Notes: generated by a model not told the origin, from the sequence alone. DNA of 64,000 nucleotides from Marinitoga sp. 1197 (GCF_001021165.1 NZ_AZAY01000002.1:1-64000), one strand, 5' to 3'; counted from the stretch's first letter, positions 27,520-36,262 are shown. Made by a program: numbers and translations.

Positions 27520-28344
27520 ATGTTACTGGATTTACACTCGCACTCCACTTTTTCAGATGGGACATATACACCAGAAGAATTAATTTTAAAAGCTAAAGAA
27601 AAAAAATTAGAACTGTATTCTATAACAGATCATGATAATATTAATGCCCAGAAGGAAGCTATATTTTATGCAGAAAAACATAAAGTTAATTATATAACAG
27701 GACTTGAAATTAGCTGCAAATTTAAAAATATGTTTGATATATTGGGATATAGAATAGATTTAGATAATGACGCATTAAACAAAACATTGGAAAAGGTTCA
27801 GATATTCAGGAAAAACAGAAATAAATTGATGATTGAACGTTTAAACAGTCTTGGTTTTAATATCACATTAGAAGAAGTGGAAGAAGAAGCAAAAGGAGAC
27901 GTTATTGGAAGACCACATTTTGCCAGAGTATTACTAAAAAAAGGATATGTAAAAGATAGAGATGAAGCATTTGATAAATATCTGGGAGATGGAAAAATAG
28001 GGTATGTACCAAAAGAAAAAATAGATCCTAAAGAAGCTGTAAAATTGATAAAGAATGCTGGAGGTTTTCCTGTAATTGCTCATCCGAAATCTTTAAAATT
28101 ATCTTATACTGAATTAAAAAAAGTTATTTTAGAATTAAAAAAATATGGATTATGGGGAATAGAAGTATATTATTCAAATCATACAGTTTCAGAAATAAAA
28201 ATGTTCAGGGAAATAGCTGTTGAAACAGGATTATACATAACAGCTGGAAGTGACTTTCATGGTTTAAATAAACCAGATACAGATTTAGGAATAAAAGTTG
28301 AAGATAAATTGCTGAAAAAATCCATTAATATACTGCTCACATAG
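27520..28344 (+). CDS. PHP-domain phosphoesterase
   Basis: A 274-residue PHP protein with metal-binding motifs in order: DLHSHSTFSDGTYTPEE, ITDHDN, GLEISC, IGRPHFARVL, VIAHPKS and AGSDFHG. This matches the YciV/RNase AM-like family (3',5'-nucleoside bisphosphate phosphatase or 5'-3' RNA trimming). GGGAGGTTATTT precedes the ATG. It heads the PHP-CDF-racemase run with short gaps. The exact substrate is uncertain. Confidence 0.9.
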   Translation: MLLDLHSHSTFSDGTYTPEELILKAKEKKLELYSITDHDNINAQKEAIFYAEKHKVNYITGLEISCKFKNMFDILGYRIDLDNDALNKTLEKVQIFRKNRNKLMIERLNSLGFNITLEEVEEEAKGDVIGRPHFARVLLKKGYVKDRDEAFDKYLGDGKIGYVPKEKIDPKEAVKLIKNAGGFPVIAHPKSLKLSYTELKKVILELKKYGLWGIEVYYSNHTVSEIKMFREIAVETGLYITAGSDFHGLNKPDTDLGIKVEDKLLKKSINILLT

Positions 28345-28354
28345 GAGTGAAAAT

Positions 28355-29296
28355 ATGGATTATATAAAAAGAGAAAAATTATCTACCAAATCATCGTTGA
28401 TTTCGATAATTACAAATGCATTGCTGGCAATATTAAAAATATTAATAGGATTTTTTACTAATAGTATGGCAATTCTGGCAGATGGATTTGACACAGCAAC
28501 AGATATTTTAACTTCATTTATGACATTAATTGCCGGTAAGATTTCAAATCGTCCTCCAGACATTGAACATCCATATGGTCACGAAAGAGCAGAAACTATT
28601 GCAACAAAAGTTGTTTCGCTTGTTATTATATATGCAGGATTTGAAGTTTTTATAAATTCACTAAAAAGACTAATAAACAAGGAAATCATCATAGAAAATA
28701 TAATTTATGTTGTTATAGTGGCATTTATCTCTGTAATTACAAAATATATTTTATACAAATATAGATTATCAATTGGAAAAAAAATAAATAGTAATGCTAT
28801 TATTGCTGATGCATTAAATATGAGAAATGATATATTGACCTCATCATCTGTTTTAATTGGAATAGGAATATTATATTTTACAAAAATATGGTGGTTGGAT
28901 CCACTAATTGCAATAGGCGTTTCATTTATGATATTCAAAACAGGTTTTGAACAATTTATGGAATCATCCAATGAATTTATGGAAAGCTCACAAGAATTAA
29001 AAAAAATATATAATGATGTTATAATTGAAGCAGAAAAATTAAAATGTGCCAGAAACCCTCATAAAGTACGTGCAAGAAAGTTTGGGCATAAAATTTTTGT
29101 AGATATGCATTTAGAACTTCCACCAGATATGACAGTAAAAAAAGCCAATGAAATATGTGCAAAACTTGAAAAAAACATAAAGAATAGAAATAATGATATT
29201 AGAGATATAGTAATACATATAGAACCATATGGAAATGCAGAAAAAGAATGTTTTGGTCTTTCGGCAGAAAATATAAAAGATTTAAAGGGGGAATGA
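28355..29296 (+). CDS. Cation diffusion facilitator family metal transporter
   Basis: A 313-residue CDF protein: six membrane helices in about residues 12-205 with the paired metal-binding motifs DGFDTATD and DALNMRND, followed by a cytosolic ferredoxin-like domain (residues 215-300, HKVRARKFGHKIFVDMHLEL). CDF proteins export Zn, Fe, Mn or Cd using the proton gradient. DxxxD motifs in both helices fit a FieF/MntE-like rather than a strictly zinc-specific type, though specificity cannot be fixed by eye. It ends next to the racemase gene. Confidence 0.92.
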   Translation: MDYIKREKLSTKSSLISIITNALLAILKILIGFFTNSMAILADGFDTATDILTSFMTLIAGKISNRPPDIEHPYGHERAETIATKVVSLVIIYAGFEVFINSLKRLINKEIIIENIIYVVIVAFISVITKYILYKYRLSIGKKINSNAIIADALNMRNDILTSSSVLIGIGILYFTKIWWLDPLIAIGVSFMIFKTGFEQFMESSNEFMESSQELKKIYNDVIIEAEKLKCARNPHKVRARKFGHKIFVDMHLELPPDMTVKKANEICAKLEKNIKNRNNDIRDIVIHIEPYGNAEKECFGLSAENIKDLKGE

Positions 29297-29298
29297 TC

Positions 29299-30366
29299 TT
29301 GTATCCTGTACTTCATATCTATCCTGACAGAATAGAACATAATGCAAAAAATTTAAAGAAACTTTGTGATAGTGGAAAAATTAAAATTACAGGAGTTACA
29401 AAAGTAGTTTCTGGAAATATTGAAGTAGCTCAAGCAATGCTAAAAGCAGGAATAACCTCAATAGGTGATTCAAGAATTCAAAACATAATACATATGAAAA
29501 AAAATGGGATTAATGCTGAATTTATAATGCTGAGGATCCCCATGAAATCTGAATTGGAATTGGTTGTTGAAAATGTAGATATTACACTTGTATCTGAATT
29601 AAAAACGGTGGAGTGGCTAAATGAAATTGCAAAAGAAAAAAACAAAATTCAAGATATAGTATATATGGTTGATGTAGGGGATTTGAGAGAAGGAGTATGG
29701 TATGAAAATGCGGTAAGTGAAATAGTTTCAGCTCAAAAATTTAGCAACATATGCTTAAAAGGAATTGGTACAAACCTTGGATGTTTTGGAGGAGTATTGC
29801 CGAGTATTGAAAATATGAATATATTATTGGAAATTAAAAATGAAATAGAAGAAATATTAAACAGAAAACTGGAAATAATTTCTGGTGGAAATAGTGCAGC
29901 ATTACCATTAATAGAAAGTGGGAAATTACCAGAAGGAATTAATCATTTTAGATTGGGAGAATCTATAATTTGTGGAACTGATGTGACAAATAATAGAAAC
30001 GTACCCGGAAACAGGCAGGATACAGTTATATTAGAAGCACAAATAATTGAACTAAAAGAAAAACCATCGGTACCGGTGGGAGAAATAGGGTTTGATGCAT
30101 TTGGAAGAAAACCTGTTTTTGAAGATAAAGGAAAAAGATTAAAAGCCATACTGGCTATAGGAGAACAAGACATATCGCCAGATGGATTAATACCTCTTGA
30201 TGAAAAAATTGAGGTGCTTCATTCAAGCAGCGATCATACCATTGTAGATTTAACTGAATCGGATAATCAATATAAACTTGGGGATACAATAAAATTTAAA
30301 ATGAGCTACGGAAGTTTATTAAAAGCAATTACAAGCAAATATGTTGAAAAGAAAATTGAAAAATAA
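29299..30366 (+). CDS. PLP-dependent alanine/ornithine racemase family protein
   Basis: A 355-residue protein with the fold type III (alanine racemase N-terminal barrel) signature: VLHIYPDRIEHNAKNL, the PLP lysine in GVTKVVSG, GDSRIQNI, MVDVGDLREG and SGGNSAALP. The C-terminal domain (residues about 230-350) resembles ornithine racemase-type enzymes rather than classical Alr. The start is taken as TTG 29299, 7 bp after AAAGGGGG; an ATG at 29293 lies almost on that site. It could supply D-amino acids for the wall (inference). It ends at a bidirectional terminator. Confidence 0.86.
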   Translation: MYPVLHIYPDRIEHNAKNLKKLCDSGKIKITGVTKVVSGNIEVAQAMLKAGITSIGDSRIQNIIHMKKNGINAEFIMLRIPMKSELELVVENVDITLVSELKTVEWLNEIAKEKNKIQDIVYMVDVGDLREGVWYENAVSEIVSAQKFSNICLKGIGTNLGCFGGVLPSIENMNILLEIKNEIEEILNRKLEIISGGNSAALPLIESGKLPEGINHFRLGESIICGTDVTNNRNVPGNRQDTVILEAQIIELKEKPSVPVGEIGFDAFGRKPVFEDKGKRLKAILAIGEQDISPDGLIPLDEKIEVLHSSSDHTIVDLTESDNQYKLGDTIKFKMSYGSLLKAITSKYVEKKIEK

Positions 30367-30387
30367 AAAAGCCCCATTTCGGGGCTT
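30365..30387. terminator. Bidirectional terminator between racemase and csp
   Basis: AAGCCCC, loop GAAAT, GGGGCTT, with a T-run on the minus strand (A-run 30365-30370 on plus). It ends the first cold-shock gene and probably also the racemase operon from the other side. Confidence 0.85.
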
Positions 30388-30396
30388 ATTGGTTTA

Positions 30397-30594
30397 TTAG
30401 ATAGCTTTAACGTTTTTAGCCTGTAATCCTTTTTCGTTTTCTTCAATTTCGTATTCTACATCCTGACCTTCTTCTAAAGTCTTAAATCCGTCCATAGCAA
30501 TTGCTGTGAAATGAACGAATACGTCCTGTCCGTCTTCACCAGAAATGAAACCATAACCTTTTTTTGCATCAAACCATTTAACTTTACCTTTCAT
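30397..30594 (-). CDS. Cold-shock protein (CspA family), copy 1
   Basis: A 65-residue single CSD domain with the two RNA-binding motifs KGYGFI and DVFVHF. It binds single-stranded RNA or DNA and melts secondary structure. The start is ATG 30594 after GGAGGAAAGT; an in-frame ATG at 30606 lies upstream of that site. It differs from the second copy at only a handful of positions (for example IAMDGF/LAMDGF). It has its own strong promoter, a conserved leader hairpin and a GCCCC/GGGGC terminator. Confidence 0.96.
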   Translation of the reverse strand: MKGKVKWFDAKKGYGFISGEDGQDVFVHFTAIAMDGFKTLEEGQDVEYEIEENEKGLQAKNVKAI

Positions 30595-30613
30595 ACTTTC
30601 CTCCATGTTCCTA

Positions 30614-30637
30614 CCGAGTTACCCATTGCAACTACGG
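30614..30637 (-). promoter_or_regulatory. Leader hairpin of csp copy 1
   Basis: The RNA can pair GUUGC with GUAAC (one G-U pair) around loop AAUGG, extended by CCG/CGG, about 20 nt before the start codon. Copy 2 has the same hairpin with GUUAC/GUAAC. Conservation with a compensating change points to leader control, as is known for cold-shock mRNAs. Confidence 0.6.
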
Positions 30638-30668
30638 ATGTGATTCTTTTCCCTTAAGGGACACATTA

Positions 30669-30697
30669 ATTATATACCTTTTTTTTATAAATGTCAA
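30669..30697 (-). promoter_or_regulatory. Consensus promoter of csp copy 1
   Basis: Minus strand: TTGACA (30692-30697), 17-bp spacer, TATAAT (30669-30674). It is the best sigma-70-type promoter in the window and gives a leader of roughly 65 nt. Confidence 0.88.
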
Positions 30698-30706
30698 CCA
30701 TAAATT

Positions 30707-30727
30707 AAAAGCCCCATTTCGGGGCTT
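30707..30727 (-). terminator. Terminator of csp copy 2
   Basis: AAGCCCC, GAAAT, GGGGCTTTT on the minus strand, nearly identical to the terminator of copy 1, which shows the duplication covered the whole transcription unit. Confidence 0.85.
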
Positions 30728-30738
30728 GATTGGTTTTA

Positions 30739-30936
30739 TTAGAGAGTAGTTACATTAACTGCCTGTAACCCTTTATCGTTTTCTTGAATATCATATTCTA
30801 CATCCTGACCTTCTTCTAAAGTCTTAAATCCGTCCATAGCTAAAGCTGTAAAATGAACAAATACGTCATTTCCATCTTCACCAGAAATAAAACCATAACC
30901 TTTTTTTGCGTCAAACCATTTAACTTTTCCTCTCAT
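30739..30936 (-). CDS. Cold-shock protein (CspA family), copy 2
   Basis: A 65-residue cold-shock domain protein with the RNP motifs KGYGFI and DVFVHF and the same GGAGG-based start (ATG 30936). It is a tandem duplicate of the gene at 30397-30594, in the same orientation and with matching leader and terminator. The C-terminal residues have diverged most (QAVNVTTL versus QAKNVKAI). The pair may be expressed at different temperatures, since the -10 differs. Confidence 0.96.
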   Translation of the reverse strand: MRGKVKWFDAKKGYGFISGEDGNDVFVHFTALAMDGFKTLEEGQDVEYDIQENDKGLQAVNVTTL

Positions 30937-30956
30937 GTTTTCCTCCATGTTTCTCC

Positions 30957-30976
30957 GTGTTACCCTTTGTAACTAC
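30957..30976 (-). promoter_or_regulatory. Leader hairpin of csp copy 2
   Basis: CGU-(A)-GUUAC, loop AAAGG, GUAAC-ACG can form an 8-bp stem with one bulge in the mRNA leader, in the same position as in copy 1. Confidence 0.6.
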
Positions 30977-30992
30977 GTGTGATTTCTCTTAT

Positions 30993-31020
30993 AGTATATA
31001 CCTTTATTATTACAAACAAA
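30993..31020 (-). promoter_or_regulatory. Promoter of csp copy 2
   Basis: Minus strand TTTGTT, about 16 bp, TATACT. It shares AAAGGTATATA with the copy 1 promoter but is weaker on consensus. The rest of 31021-31083 shows nothing further. Confidence 0.55.
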
Positions 31021-31083
31021 CACTTTAATTATTACAGTCTGACAACAAAAGATTTTTAACAAAATATTTATAATAAATCGCCA

Positions 31084-31116
31084 AAAAAATAACCCCTTCT
31101 GTTTTTAGAAGGGGTT
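31084..31116 (-). terminator. Terminator of the 5'-nucleotidase gene
   Basis: AACCCCTTCT, loop, AGAAGGGGTT, then ATTTTTTT on the minus strand, 8 bp after the stop codon. Classic intrinsic terminator. Confidence 0.9.
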
Positions 31117-31123
31117 ATAATTA

Positions 31124-32674
31124 CTATTTCTCAACAACAACTCTCTTTGTATTATCGTAATTTTCAATAGTTCCTAAACTCTGAATATATTCTTTAACAA
31201 CATCGGCTAATACAAAACCTGTATCGTATCCTTTTAGTCCTTTTAACATTTTATAACCGTCTCCACCACCGGCAATATAATTATTTGCAGCAACTCTATA
31301 TTTTGCATTTAAATCAATAGGTTTGCCATTTACCATTACATCAACAGGTTTTTTATCTTTAATCTTATAAGTTACACCTGCAACGTGTAACCATGCACCT
31401 TTACCTGCAGGAATTGTTGCGGCATATTCTAATACTTTCATTAAATCAGCACCAGTCATTTCAAAAACATATGTTGTATTTCCAAATGGTAAAACTGTTA
31501 ATATATCTCTATATGTAATTTTTCCTGGTTGAATAGAAGCTCTGATTCCGCCACCGTTTTGTAAAGCAATATCAGCACCTGTTTTCCAGATTAATGCATC
31601 TGTAATTAAGTGACCAAGATTTGTATCTCCGCTTCTTACATGTGCTCTTTCACCATCTAATAATATTTTTGTTTCTCCAATAACCTTATTCAATTCTTCT
31701 GAACCTAAAGAATAATAATAATCAGCAATCATTTTTATAAATGGATCTTCAGGAATAGGTTCTGTTACATACGCATATTTTGCTTTTCCGTTTTCATCTT
31801 TTCCGAGATATTTTTTCATGTTTATAGGAATTGGAGCCCATTCATAATCTACGATTTTACCATTTTCAACCCATAAATCCAATCTTCCTAAGTATTTTCC
31901 CCATTCTCCAGCCTGGACAACTATAGTTTTATTTATATATGCAGCTTTATCCATTAATGTATGAGAATGACCATCAATAATAACATCTATACCTTTTACA
32001 TCTTTAGCTAATTGGTCAGAAGTTGTATATTCAACGCCTAATGGTTGGTATTCACCATCATAACCCAAATGACCGAGAACAACAATAATATCAGCTTTCT
32101 TTTTTAATTCTGGCAAGTATTTTTTAACTGTTTCTTCAACATTTAAAAATTTACCACCATTTAAATGAATAGGTTCTAATACCTGTGTTTGTTCAGTTGT
32201 AACCCCGAGGATAGCAACCTTAATTCCACCAACATTTTTTATAATATATGGTTTAAATAACTGTCTTCCATCTTTTGTAACGAAATTAGCTGATAAAAAT
32301 GGAAAACCTGCATATCTTTGTTGCATAAATGTTGTTTCAAGTGGATTATCGAATTCGTGATTACCTAAAGCCATAGCATCAACACCCATGTAATGTAAAG
32401 TTACAAAATCTGGAACAGCATCAAGTTGATCTGATTCAGGAACACCAGTGTTAACATCTCCAGCATGTAAAAACAATACATTTGAATTTACTTCTCTTTC
32501 TCTATTAACCAATGTTGCAATTCTTGCAAATCCCCCAATATCAGGATTGTGATACTCGCTATAAGGCCATACATGACCATGTGTGTCATTCATGTGAAAA
32601 ATAACAATGTGTGTTGGAGCTGCAAAAATAGCTACCGTCAAAAGAGTTAATAAAACTACCAAAAACTTCTTCAT
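31124..32674 (-). CDS. Secreted 5'-nucleotidase / 2',3'-cyclic phosphodiesterase (UshA family)
   Basis: A 516-residue secreted metallophosphatase. The signal peptide ([20 protein letters not shown]) is followed by the calcineurin-like domain: [39 protein letters not shown] and [10 protein letters not shown], which hold the two-metal site. The C-terminal substrate domain (from about residue 330) has [20 protein letters not shown] and GGGDGYKML. It releases nucleosides and phosphate from extracellular nucleotides. The second of two adjacent ATGs is preferred for spacing to AAAGGGGG. It lies 29 bp after the DUF89 gene. Confidence 0.94.
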   Translation of the reverse strand: MKKFLVVLLTLLTVAIFAAPTHIVIFHMNDTHGHVWPYSEYHNPDIGGFARIATLVNREREVNSNVLFLHAGDVNTGVPESDQLDAVPDFVTLHYMGVDAMALGNHEFDNPLETTFMQQRYAGFPFLSANFVTKDGRQLFKPYIIKNVGGIKVAILGVTTEQTQVLEPIHLNGGKFLNVEETVKKYLPELKKKADIIVVLGHLGYDGEYQPLGVEYTTSDQLAKDVKGIDVIIDGHSHTLMDKAAYINKTIVVQAGEWGKYLGRLDLWVENGKIVDYEWAPIPINMKKYLGKDENGKAKYAYVTEPIPEDPFIKMIADYYYSLGSEELNKVIGETKILLDGERAHVRSGDTNLGHLITDALIWKTGADIALQNGGGIRASIQPGKITYRDILTVLPFGNTTYVFEMTGADLMKVLEYAATIPAGKGAWLHVAGVTYKIKDKKPVDVMVNGKPIDLNAKYRVAANNYIAGGGDGYKMLKGLKGYDTGFVLADVVKEYIQSLGTIENYDNTKRVVVEK

Positions 32675-32702
32675 CATCTTACCCCCTTTAAATAAATATA
32701 TA

Positions 32703-33590
32703 CTATTTTACAAACAATCTTTTCCTTGAAAAGATTAAATCTCCGATGTTAACCCCTAAATCTCTCGAAACAACCGGACATTTAGCCATCAAAACAAAGT
32801 AAATATTTTCATTTTCTTCGCTTAATCCTTCAAAATTCCCCTGACCTTTAGAAATTATTATATCTGCTTGCTTATAAGCAATCATAAATTCCTGATTTAC
32901 ATTGCTTAAAAGCGTTCCTGGTATCTTGCTTCCAGAAGAAATTATTTCAGAAGAAACTTCATCTAAGCCTATCTCTTTCGCATCTTCAAGTGTAACATCA
33001 TTTATTATGGGTGCTCCTCTAACAACAGAAACTACGTGTAAATCAGGAAATTCTTCTTTAATTAACTTAATAAATAATTTATCCAGAACAATCTCACCAG
33101 CATTATCGTGTATATAAAGTAAGATTTTTGAATTTTCTAATGATTCATAAAAACTCTCAAAATCATCTAAAGCAAATTTTTTTATTTTCAAAATATTTTC
33201 CAATTCCCATTCCAACTCACCAAAAGAATTTTTAACACCATAATCTATAACATTTCCCAGAGCTGATAATTTTGCGGCATTTTTAAGTGGATTATCTGAA
33301 TCTTTCAAAAAAAGATACATTTCATCAAAAACATCCAGAAAAGTTTCGTTTGATTGTTTTTTTTCTTCTTTAAAATAATCTGTAGTACCCGTATATTCGC
33401 TTAACTTATCGTATATTATTCTTGCCATTTCAATGGGTTTTTTTCCATAATCCGAATATTTTAACATATCAAGCGATATATTTTTCATAATTTCAAATTT
33501 TTCTCTTTCAGTATAATTCTTAAAATCTTTATTAATTATACTTTTTATTTGATCTATGATACATACAATACATTCATATTTAGCATACAT
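32703..33590 (-). CDS. DUF89 damage-control phosphatase family protein (ARMT1-like)
   Basis: A 295-residue DUF89 protein: an N-terminal CxxC ([10 protein letters not shown]), an all-helical region, then the metal-binding core with [24 protein letters not shown] and [11 protein letters not shown], and a terminal CPVVSRDLG. Family members are metal-dependent phosphatases proposed to remove damaged sugar phosphates. The CxxC-bearing form is typical of prokaryotes. It may share a transcript with the 5'-nucleotidase downstream, which would put it in nucleotide or sugar-phosphate salvage (inference). A perfect 16-bp-arm palindrome lies just upstream. Confidence 0.9.
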   Translation of the reverse strand: MYAKYECIVCIIDQIKSIINKDFKNYTEREKFEIMKNISLDMLKYSDYGKKPIEMARIIYDKLSEYTGTTDYFKEEKKQSNETFLDVFDEMYLFLKDSDNPLKNAAKLSALGNVIDYGVKNSFGELEWELENILKIKKFALDDFESFYESLENSKILLYIHDNAGEIVLDKLFIKLIKEEFPDLHVVSVVRGAPIINDVTLEDAKEIGLDEVSSEIISSGSKIPGTLLSNVNQEFMIAYKQADIIISKGQGNFEGLSEENENIYFVLMAKCPVVSRDLGVNIGDLIFSRKRLFVK

Positions 33591-33605
33591 ATATATTACC
33601 CCCGT

Positions 33606-33640
33606 GTTTTATTTCTATAATTAAATTATAGAAATAAAAC
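33606..33640. repeat. Perfect 16-bp-arm palindrome upstream of DUF89 gene
   Basis: GTTTTATTTCTATAAT, loop TAA, ATTATAGAAATAAAAC. It sits 16 bp before the DUF89 start, covering the expected promoter/leader region, and 46 bp after the dead rtcB gene. It could be an operator, a leader hairpin or the old terminator of rtcB; there is no G+C stem core, so terminator is less likely. Confidence 0.6.
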
Positions 33641-33685
33641 TTTACAGTTTTAAATATTTAACTTGAATATACCTTTTAGATTTTA

Positions 33686-34119
33686 TTAACCCTTTACAAC
33701 AGCAACAGGAATTAATTCCACAACTTTTCTTGATATTTTTGTACTTTCTATAATATTTATAACATCTTCAATGCTCTTATAAACTTCGGAGGCTTCTTCG
33801 AAAATAGTACTTTTTTTCGACCAGCATCATGAGCAGATGAACAAAACGCTATATTCATTTCAGTTCCAGATAGAATAAAAGAAGCTAATCCCATATTTCT
33901 AGGGATAATTACAGGTTGATTATTAAAATCCGTGTATATAATTTTACCGCTATCTTCAATATTATTCAAATCTTCTGGTATTCCATAATCATTATTAATA
34001 GCCCAATAAGCCCCTTTTTCTATAATATTCTTCATTTCTTTTACAGAAAATTTAAATAAAGTTCTCGTTTTTAATTTTTAAATTCTTCAGACATAAGAAC
34101 TTTCTTTAATTATTTTCAT
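33686..34119 (-). pseudogene. rtcB: Degraded rtcB (RNA ligase) with internal deletions and frameshift
   Basis: Three pieces of RtcB survive in order. A 10-codon start (ATG 34119, GAGGTGACTTTT upstream) ends in TGA. A middle piece has GAYWAINNDYGIPEDLNNIE. The C-terminal part runs from QPVIIPRNMGLASFILSGTE through SSAHDAGR to the end KVVELIPVAVVKG, with a frame change after AHDAGR. RtcB is normally 380-480 residues; most of the catalytic core is missing. The CHGAGR active-site motif has decayed to AHDAGR. The promoter (TGTTATAAT at 34138-34146) and ribosome binding site are still intact, so the loss looks recent. Confidence 0.85.
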
Positions 34120-34182
34120 AAAAGTCACCTCAAATAAATTATAACATATTTAAAGCAAAATAGGCATCATTATAATAAAAAA

Positions 34183-34269
34183 AGTGGCTTACGCCATATC
34201 AGTTTGTCGACAAAAAATTTTTATACTTAAAAATAACTTTGCCTACAAACTGAGTAGCGCTTGCCACAC
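34183..34269. repeat. Imperfect long stem-loop
   Basis: GTGGCTTACGCC...CAGTTTGT pairs with ACAAACTG...GCGCTTGCCAC across about 85 bp. It lies between the rtcB remains and the fragmentary repeat end at 34274. The pairing is clear at GTGGC/GCCAC and CAGTTTGT/ACAAACTG. It is not the cloverleaf family sequence and may be a different small palindromic repeat. Confidence 0.5.
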
Positions 34270-34273
34270 TATA

Positions 34274-34313
34274 TGATGTCTAAAAAGTCAAACAAGCAAA
34301 AACTCAAATATCA
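34274..34313 (+). repeat. Cloverleaf-family left-end fragment (copy J)
   Basis: TGTCTAAAAAGTC followed by AAACAAGCAAAAACTC, which resembles the start of copy F (GCAAGCGAAAACTC). Only the end is present; the sequence then runs straight into the 3' end of the permease gene. Confidence 0.65.
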
Positions 34314-34327
34314 AAATTTCTGTTTTT

Positions 34328-34900
34328 TTATAATGGCAAAACTGTTTTACCTAATTTTTCATTCAACACTTCACCCATAGCAGTATAAATTGCAGATGCT
34401 CCACAAAAAATACCTTCCCATCCAGCTATAACTTTAATTAAAGCATTTCCTGTAAAATCTCCAATTGCAAGTAAGAAAAAAAGTACCGTTAAACTACCAA
34501 AAACAACTTGAAGAGATTTGTTTCCGTTTAATGTTCCAAAAAACATAAATAAAGTAAATATACCCCACATCAAAAGATAAAAAGCTACAGCTGTTGAAGA
34601 GGCTGCATTACCCAGTCCCATTTTCGGTAATGTCCATATACCAACCAAAGACATCCAGAATAAACCATAAGATGTAAACGCCGTTGCTCCAAAAGTATTA
34701 TTTTTCTTCATTTCAAAAATACCTGCAATAACCTGTGCAATTCCACCATAAAATATTCCCATAGCCATAATCATAACGTTTAATTCAAAAATACCGGCAT
34801 TATGCAGATTCAGCAAAACAGTTGTCATTCCAAACCCCATCAATCCAAGAGGTGCGGGATTCGCTAATTTCTCAGAAACACTAACGTTTTTTATTTCCAT
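34328..34900 (-). CDS. Acetate/succinate-type permease (GPR1/FUN34/SatP family)
   Basis: A 190-residue membrane protein with six helices and the family signature [21 protein letters not shown]. Members (E. coli SatP, yeast Ady2) move acetate or succinate with protons or form channels. A fermenting anaerobe could use it for acetate release or uptake (inference). GGAGGAGAATAT precedes the ATG. The gene is bracketed by inverted fragments of the cloverleaf repeat (34274-34313 and 35070-35099). Confidence 0.92.
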   Translation of the reverse strand: MEIKNVSVSEKLANPAPLGLMGFGMTTVLLNLHNAGIFELNVMIMAMGIFYGGIAQVIAGIFEMKKNNTFGATAFTSYGLFWMSLVGIWTLPKMGLGNAASSTAVAFYLLMWGIFTLFMFFGTLNGNKSLQVVFGSLTVLFFLLAIGDFTGNALIKVIAGWEGIFCGASAIYTAMGEVLNEKLGKTVLPL

Positions 34901-35069
34901 ATATTCTCCTCCTATAAAAAAATTTTAAAATCTAAAAACCCTCGCTATTCTAATAAATAAATATTAATTTTAAGTGAAACATATCTTACAAAAAACCGGG
35001 ATATCTATGTAAGGTTCTATACTTTTTCCAATTCTTCTCTTTTTACCAGTATTTTTAATGCTAAATTTG

Positions 35070-35099
35070 CGTTTGAGCGACTTTACTTTTTGGACATCG
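35070..35099 (+). repeat. Cloverleaf-family right-end fragment (copy I)
   Basis: GTTTGAGCGACTTTACTTTTTGGACATCG, which matches the right end of copy F almost base for base. It lies upstream of the deoC promoter. With fragment J it flanks the permease gene in inverted orientation. Confidence 0.7.
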
Positions 35100-35116
35100 T
35101 AATATCATTAAATTTT

Positions 35117-35144
35117 TTGACACTTAATATAAATATGATATAAT
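35117..35144 (+). promoter_or_regulatory. Promoter of deoC, upstream of inserted repeat C
   Basis: TTGACA (35117-35122), 16-bp spacer, TATAAT (35139-35144) with TGA before it. The predicted start of transcription (about 35151) lies upstream of repeat copy C, so the mRNA leader would contain the entire 199-nt element. Confidence 0.75.
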
Positions 35145-35179
35145 ATGTTCGTTATAAAAATATATCTCAAATAACATTA

Positions 35180-35378
35180 AGACTGTCTAAAAAGTCAAAT
35201 TCACTCAGGCAGCTCGATTGCTTATCCTTAAAATTATTCATTCTCAGCCGTCGCTCAAACAATACATCGTGTATTGTTTCGCTCAAAATCACATCCATGT
35301 AATTTTGACGGCTTCCATTCATAATTTTAAGGGCAATCTTCGAGCCTTCGTTTCATTTGAGACTTTTTGGACACCCTT
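35180..35378 (-). mobile_element. Cloverleaf repeat, copy C (199 bp), with 9-bp target duplication
   Basis: ATAACATTA flanks it at 35171-35179 and 35379-35387. The body is nearly identical to copies A and E in reverse orientation, with apical arms AAACAATACA/TGTATTGTTT and AAAATCACAT/ATGTAATTTT. It separates the deoC promoter from the deoC start codon. Confidence 0.9.
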
Positions 35379-35412
35379 ATAACATTATCAAAATAAAAAG
35401 AGGTGATTTTAT

Positions 35413-36162
35413 ATGGAATTAAGAGATTTAATTCAAGCGGAAATAGAAAGATACAACAAAGATTTTAAAATTATAGAAAAAGATATAGTTTTAAAACCAC
35501 AAGATGTTGCTCGATATATAGACCATACCATTTTAAAAGCAACGACAACACCAGAAGATATCAAAAGAATATGTAAAGAAGCTAAAGAATATAAATTCTT
35601 TTCTGTTTGTGTAAATCCAGCTTATGTTCCACTTGCAAAAGAGGAATTAAAAGATTCTGATGTAAAAGTTGCTACAGTTATAGGATTTCCTTTGGGTGCA
35701 AATGCCATTGATGTAAAAGCTTATGAAACAGATATAGCTTTAAATGATGGTGCAGATGAATTTGATATGGTTATAAACGTTGGAATGTTAAAAAGTAAAG
35801 AATACAAATATGTTTATGATGAAATAAAAGCAGTTGTTGAAGCTGCTCAGGGAAAAACCGTAAAGGTTATTATAGAAACATGTTATCTAACAACTGAAGA
35901 AAAAATTGCAGCATGTGTTATATCAAAAGAAGCTGGCGCTCATTTTGTTAAAACATCTACAGGTTTTGGTACAGGTGGAGCAACAGTTGAAGATGTAGCT
36001 TTAATGAAATTTGTTGTTGGAAATAAATTAAAAGTTAAAGCTTCTGGTGGAGTTAGAAGTTTTGAAGATGCTGAAAAGATGATAAAAGCTGGTGCAGAAA
36101 GAATTGGAGCCAGTTCAGGAGTTAAAATCGTAAGTGGTGAAAAATCAGAATCTGATTATTAA
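35413..36162 (+). CDS. deoC: Deoxyribose-phosphate aldolase
   Basis: DeoC cleaves 2-deoxyribose-5-phosphate to glyceraldehyde-3-phosphate and acetaldehyde in deoxynucleoside breakdown. The 249-residue protein has [31 protein letters not shown], the Schiff-base Lys near K180 in [14 protein letters not shown], and [21 protein letters not shown] precedes the ATG. The gene stands alone: its promoter lies on the far side of repeat C and an intrinsic terminator follows at once. Confidence 0.96.
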   Translation: MELRDLIQAEIERYNKDFKIIEKDIVLKPQDVARYIDHTILKATTTPEDIKRICKEAKEYKFFSVCVNPAYVPLAKEELKDSDVKVATVIGFPLGANAIDVKAYETDIALNDGADEFDMVINVGMLKSKEYKYVYDEIKAVVEAAQGKTVKVIIETCYLTTEEKIAACVISKEAGAHFVKTSTGFGTGGATVEDVALMKFVVGNKLKVKASGGVRSFEDAEKMIKAGAERIGASSGVKIVSGEKSESDY

Positions 36163-36190
36163 AAAAAACCGGATTTATCCGGTTTTTTTT
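36161..36190 (+). terminator. Terminator of deoC
   Basis: AACCGGAT, loop TT, ATCCGGTT followed by TTTTTT: an intrinsic terminator directly after the deoC stop codon. Confidence 0.92.
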
Positions 36191-36203
36191 AATATTTTTT
36201 AAT

Positions 36204-36232
36204 TTGTAAGAACTCAAAATTTATGATAAAAT
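36204..36232 (+). promoter_or_regulatory. Promoter of the secretion/pilus operon
   Basis: TTGTAA (36204-36209), 17-bp spacer, TAAAAT (36227-36232) with TGA before it, about 30 bp upstream of the GspF/PilC-like start codon. Confidence 0.65.
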
Positions 36233-36262
36233 ATAAATAAATTGTTTAAAAAAGGTGATAAA

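Noticed and set aside
33757-34035. A 92-residue open frame as an independent gene
   Set aside because: It is the readable middle of the broken rtcB; both ends continue the RtcB homology in other frames.
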